NCBI GenBank assembly: GCA_900557275.1
Contig: USRX01000008.1
Span: 1 to 64,000, forward strand
Source of the DNA: an uncultured Roseburia sp.
Lineage (GTDB): Bacteria; Bacillota_A; Clostridia; Lachnospirales; Lachnospiraceae
DNA: 64,000 bases
Direction of reading: 5' to 3'
The position numbers were made by a program, and so were the translations under genes. Below are positions 62,610-64,000 of this stretch, piece after piece (position 1 is the stretch's first letter; every line of letters starts with the position of its first letter). The notes beneath the pieces are model-generated. The model had not been told where the DNA came from. It was given only the letters and a program-made list of their open reading frames with translations, and ran no database searches.

Positions 62610-63752
62610 ATGATGGATTTTGCATTAACCGAAAAACAGAAACTGATTCAGCAGGCAGCGAGAGAATTTGCAGAGAGAGAACTTCTTCCGGGCGTACAGG
62701 AAAGAGATTTAACAGAAGAGTTTCCAATGGATATTTTAAAGAAACTCGGTGAAGCCGGTCTGATCGGCGTACAGTTCCCAAAAGAATACGGCGGACAGGG
62801 TGGAGATTATATTTCCTTTATCCTTATTGTAGAAGAAATCTGCAAAGTTGATTCTGCATTTGGCATTGCTTATGCGATCTCATCCACATTTGCAACCGGA
62901 ATCTATACATTTGGAAGTGAAGAACAGAAAATGCATTGTCTGCCAAGACTGTTTTCAGGAGATGCCCTTGGATGTTTTGCTCTGACAGAGCCGGATGCAG
63001 GTTCTGATGCCGGATCAGCTAAAACAGAGGCAGTAAGAGATGGAGACAATTTTGTGATCAATGGCATGAAACATTTTATTACAAACTCTGCTGTAGCAGA
63101 CTATTGTATGCTGATCGCTAATACAGATCCGTCAAAAGGCTCCAAAGGTCTGACTGCGTTTCTTGTAGATCTGAAGACCACACCGGGTGTTAAGATTGGA
63201 CATATAGAAAATAAATGCGGCATCCGTTGCGCAAAAGTAGCAGAAGTTATTTTTGAAGACTGCGTGATTCCGGCAGACCGTCTGATCGGTACAGAAGGAA
63301 AAGGTTTCCGTTATGCTCTGACTGCGCTGAATGCAGGTCGTTTGAGTGTTGCCGCACAGGGACTCGGACTGGCACAGGGTGCGTTTGATATTGCAAAAGA
63401 ATATATGAAAGAAAGAAAACAGTTTGGAAAACCAATCTGCAAAAATCAGTATCTTGCATTTAAGATGGCTGATCTCGAGACAAAGATTGATATGGGAAGA
63501 CTGCTGCTCTATAAAGGTGTATGGAAACAGCAGAATGGCGAAGATTTTGCCGTAGATGCATGTAAAGCAAAACTGGCTTGTACCAATATGGCTATGGAAG
63601 TTACAACAGAATGTATCCAGAATATGGGTGGCGCAGGCTATATGAGAGAGCAGAATGTAGAGAGAATGTTCCGTGATGCAAAGATTACCCAGATTTATGA
63701 AGGAACAAACGAGATTCAGCGTATGATCATCAGTGGAAGCATTTTTGCTTAA
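62610..63752 (+). CDS. Short-chain (butyryl-CoA-like) acyl-CoA dehydrogenase
   Basis: A 380-aa FAD acyl-CoA dehydrogenase. CFALTEPDAGSDAGS (near 127), GRLSVAAQGLGLAQGAFD (near 244) and the catalytic Glu in YEGTNEIQRM (near 366) are intact. It is similar to Bcd, which converts crotonyl-CoA to butyryl-CoA, but etfB and etfA, which normally follow bcd, are absent; an inverted repeat comes instead. AAAGGAG lies before ATG 62610 (ATG 62613 equally possible). Confidence 0.92.
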   Translation: MMDFALTEKQKLIQQAAREFAERELLPGVQERDLTEEFPMDILKKLGEAGLIGVQFPKEYGGQGGDYISFILIVEEICKVDSAFGIAYAISSTFATGIYTFGSEEQKMHCLPRLFSGDALGCFALTEPDAGSDAGSAKTEAVRDGDNFVINGMKHFITNSAVADYCMLIANTDPSKGSKGLTAFLVDLKTTPGVKIGHIENKCGIRCAKVAEVIFEDCVIPADRLIGTEGKGFRYALTALNAGRLSVAAQGLGLAQGAFDIAKEYMKERKQFGKPICKNQYLAFKMADLETKIDMGRLLLYKGVWKQQNGEDFAVDACKAKLACTNMAMEVTTECIQNMGGAGYMREQNVERMFRDAKITQIYEGTNEIQRMIISGSIFA

Positions 63753-63765
63753 AACCCTATATATC

Positions 63766-63797
63766 TGTTCCGGAAGAGTGTGTACACTCTTCCGGAA
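63766..63797 (+). terminator. Perfect hairpin after acyl-CoA dehydrogenase
   Basis: GTTCCGGAAGAGTG/CACTCTTCCGGAAC with a TGTA loop; no T tract, so either an inefficient terminator or an RNA 3'-end stabiliser. Confidence 0.55.
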
Positions 63798-64000
63798 CAA
63801 CCTCCCCAATATAATACAATGTACGCCTGGTATTTTATTTAACAAAATTGATTTGACAGTATTTGTAATATACTTGCTTTCGTTTTTACCCGCAGGCATT
63901 ATAAATACACGGAAAAACTCTGTTACAGCATATCAGCTGCATGTCTTGGAATGTGCAATTTAAAGGATGCCAAGTGTATATCGTTTATCTGTTTATATCG
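63798..64000. other. End of window
   Basis: No supported gene in the last 200 bases; a short open frame crossing the dehydrogenase end lacks a ribosome site. Confidence 0.5.

Overview
The window is about 64 kb of a low-to-moderate GC Clostridia chromosome. Gene content points to the Lachnospiraceae (Blautia/Dorea/Ruminococcus-like): a DUF5685 protein, a class 1B PyrD with PyrK, a clostridial S8 subtilase, an EFR1 flavodoxin-ferredoxin, butyryl-CoA dehydrogenase and many LysR regulators. This placement is inferred from family knowledge; no 16S gene is present.

Layout. 0-6 kb: 3' part of RNase P RNA, a small operon (zinc-ribbon membrane protein, DUF5685, DnaJ-like protein), an HPr-like protein and a nuclease-helicase fusion. 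6-12 kb: LysR gene and purL, with structured intergenic repeats on both sides of purL. 12-14.8 kb: an accessory island with two strongly promoted, terminated non-coding RNAs sharing a duplicated 3' module, a DUF6483 gene, a decayed transposase and probable IS ends. 14.8-21.3 kb: subtilase, metallo-beta-lactamase-fold hydrolase, glyoxalase-like protein, two LysR genes and a class II aldolase. 22-25 kb: cobalamin genes (cobU, cobS, a second CobU-like gene) and hflX. 25.6-29.7 kb: pyrC-pyrF-pyrK-pyrD. 31-40 kb: a two-part cluster of two paralogous sugar-isomerase-like proteins, a carrier-SufE fusion, a PucR-type regulator, and SufS, SufE and a free carrier-like protein. 40-49 kb: pyrE, VanZ, an M29-like peptidase and purE-purM-purN-purD. 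49-64 kb: a YtrA-type regulator with ABC transporter, fabH, an amidase, an alcohol dehydrogenase, D-lyxose isomerase, an orphan lipoprotein, GNAT, sfsA, EFR1 and acyl-CoA dehydrogenase.

How it works together. The nucleotide genes give most of pyrimidine synthesis (pyrB is not here) and five purine steps. The main candidate for an undescribed system is 31.1-39.9 kb, where sulfur-transfer proteins (SufS, SufE), an acyl-carrier-like domain and a COG2407-type isomerase fold recur in two paralogous arrangements around one PucR-type regulator. The fused and separate forms of carrier and SufE strongly suggest that these parts interact.

Two non-coding signals also stand out. The first is an 80-bp repeat ending in an extended -10 promoter sequence. 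It occurs at four loci, each time oriented toward the gene just downstream, and its hairpins show compensatory base changes. The second is the RNA pair at 12.3-14.1 kb, which carries several near-perfect Shine-Dalgarno sequences followed by micro-ORFs of 2-7 codons (Met-Gly-stop three times).
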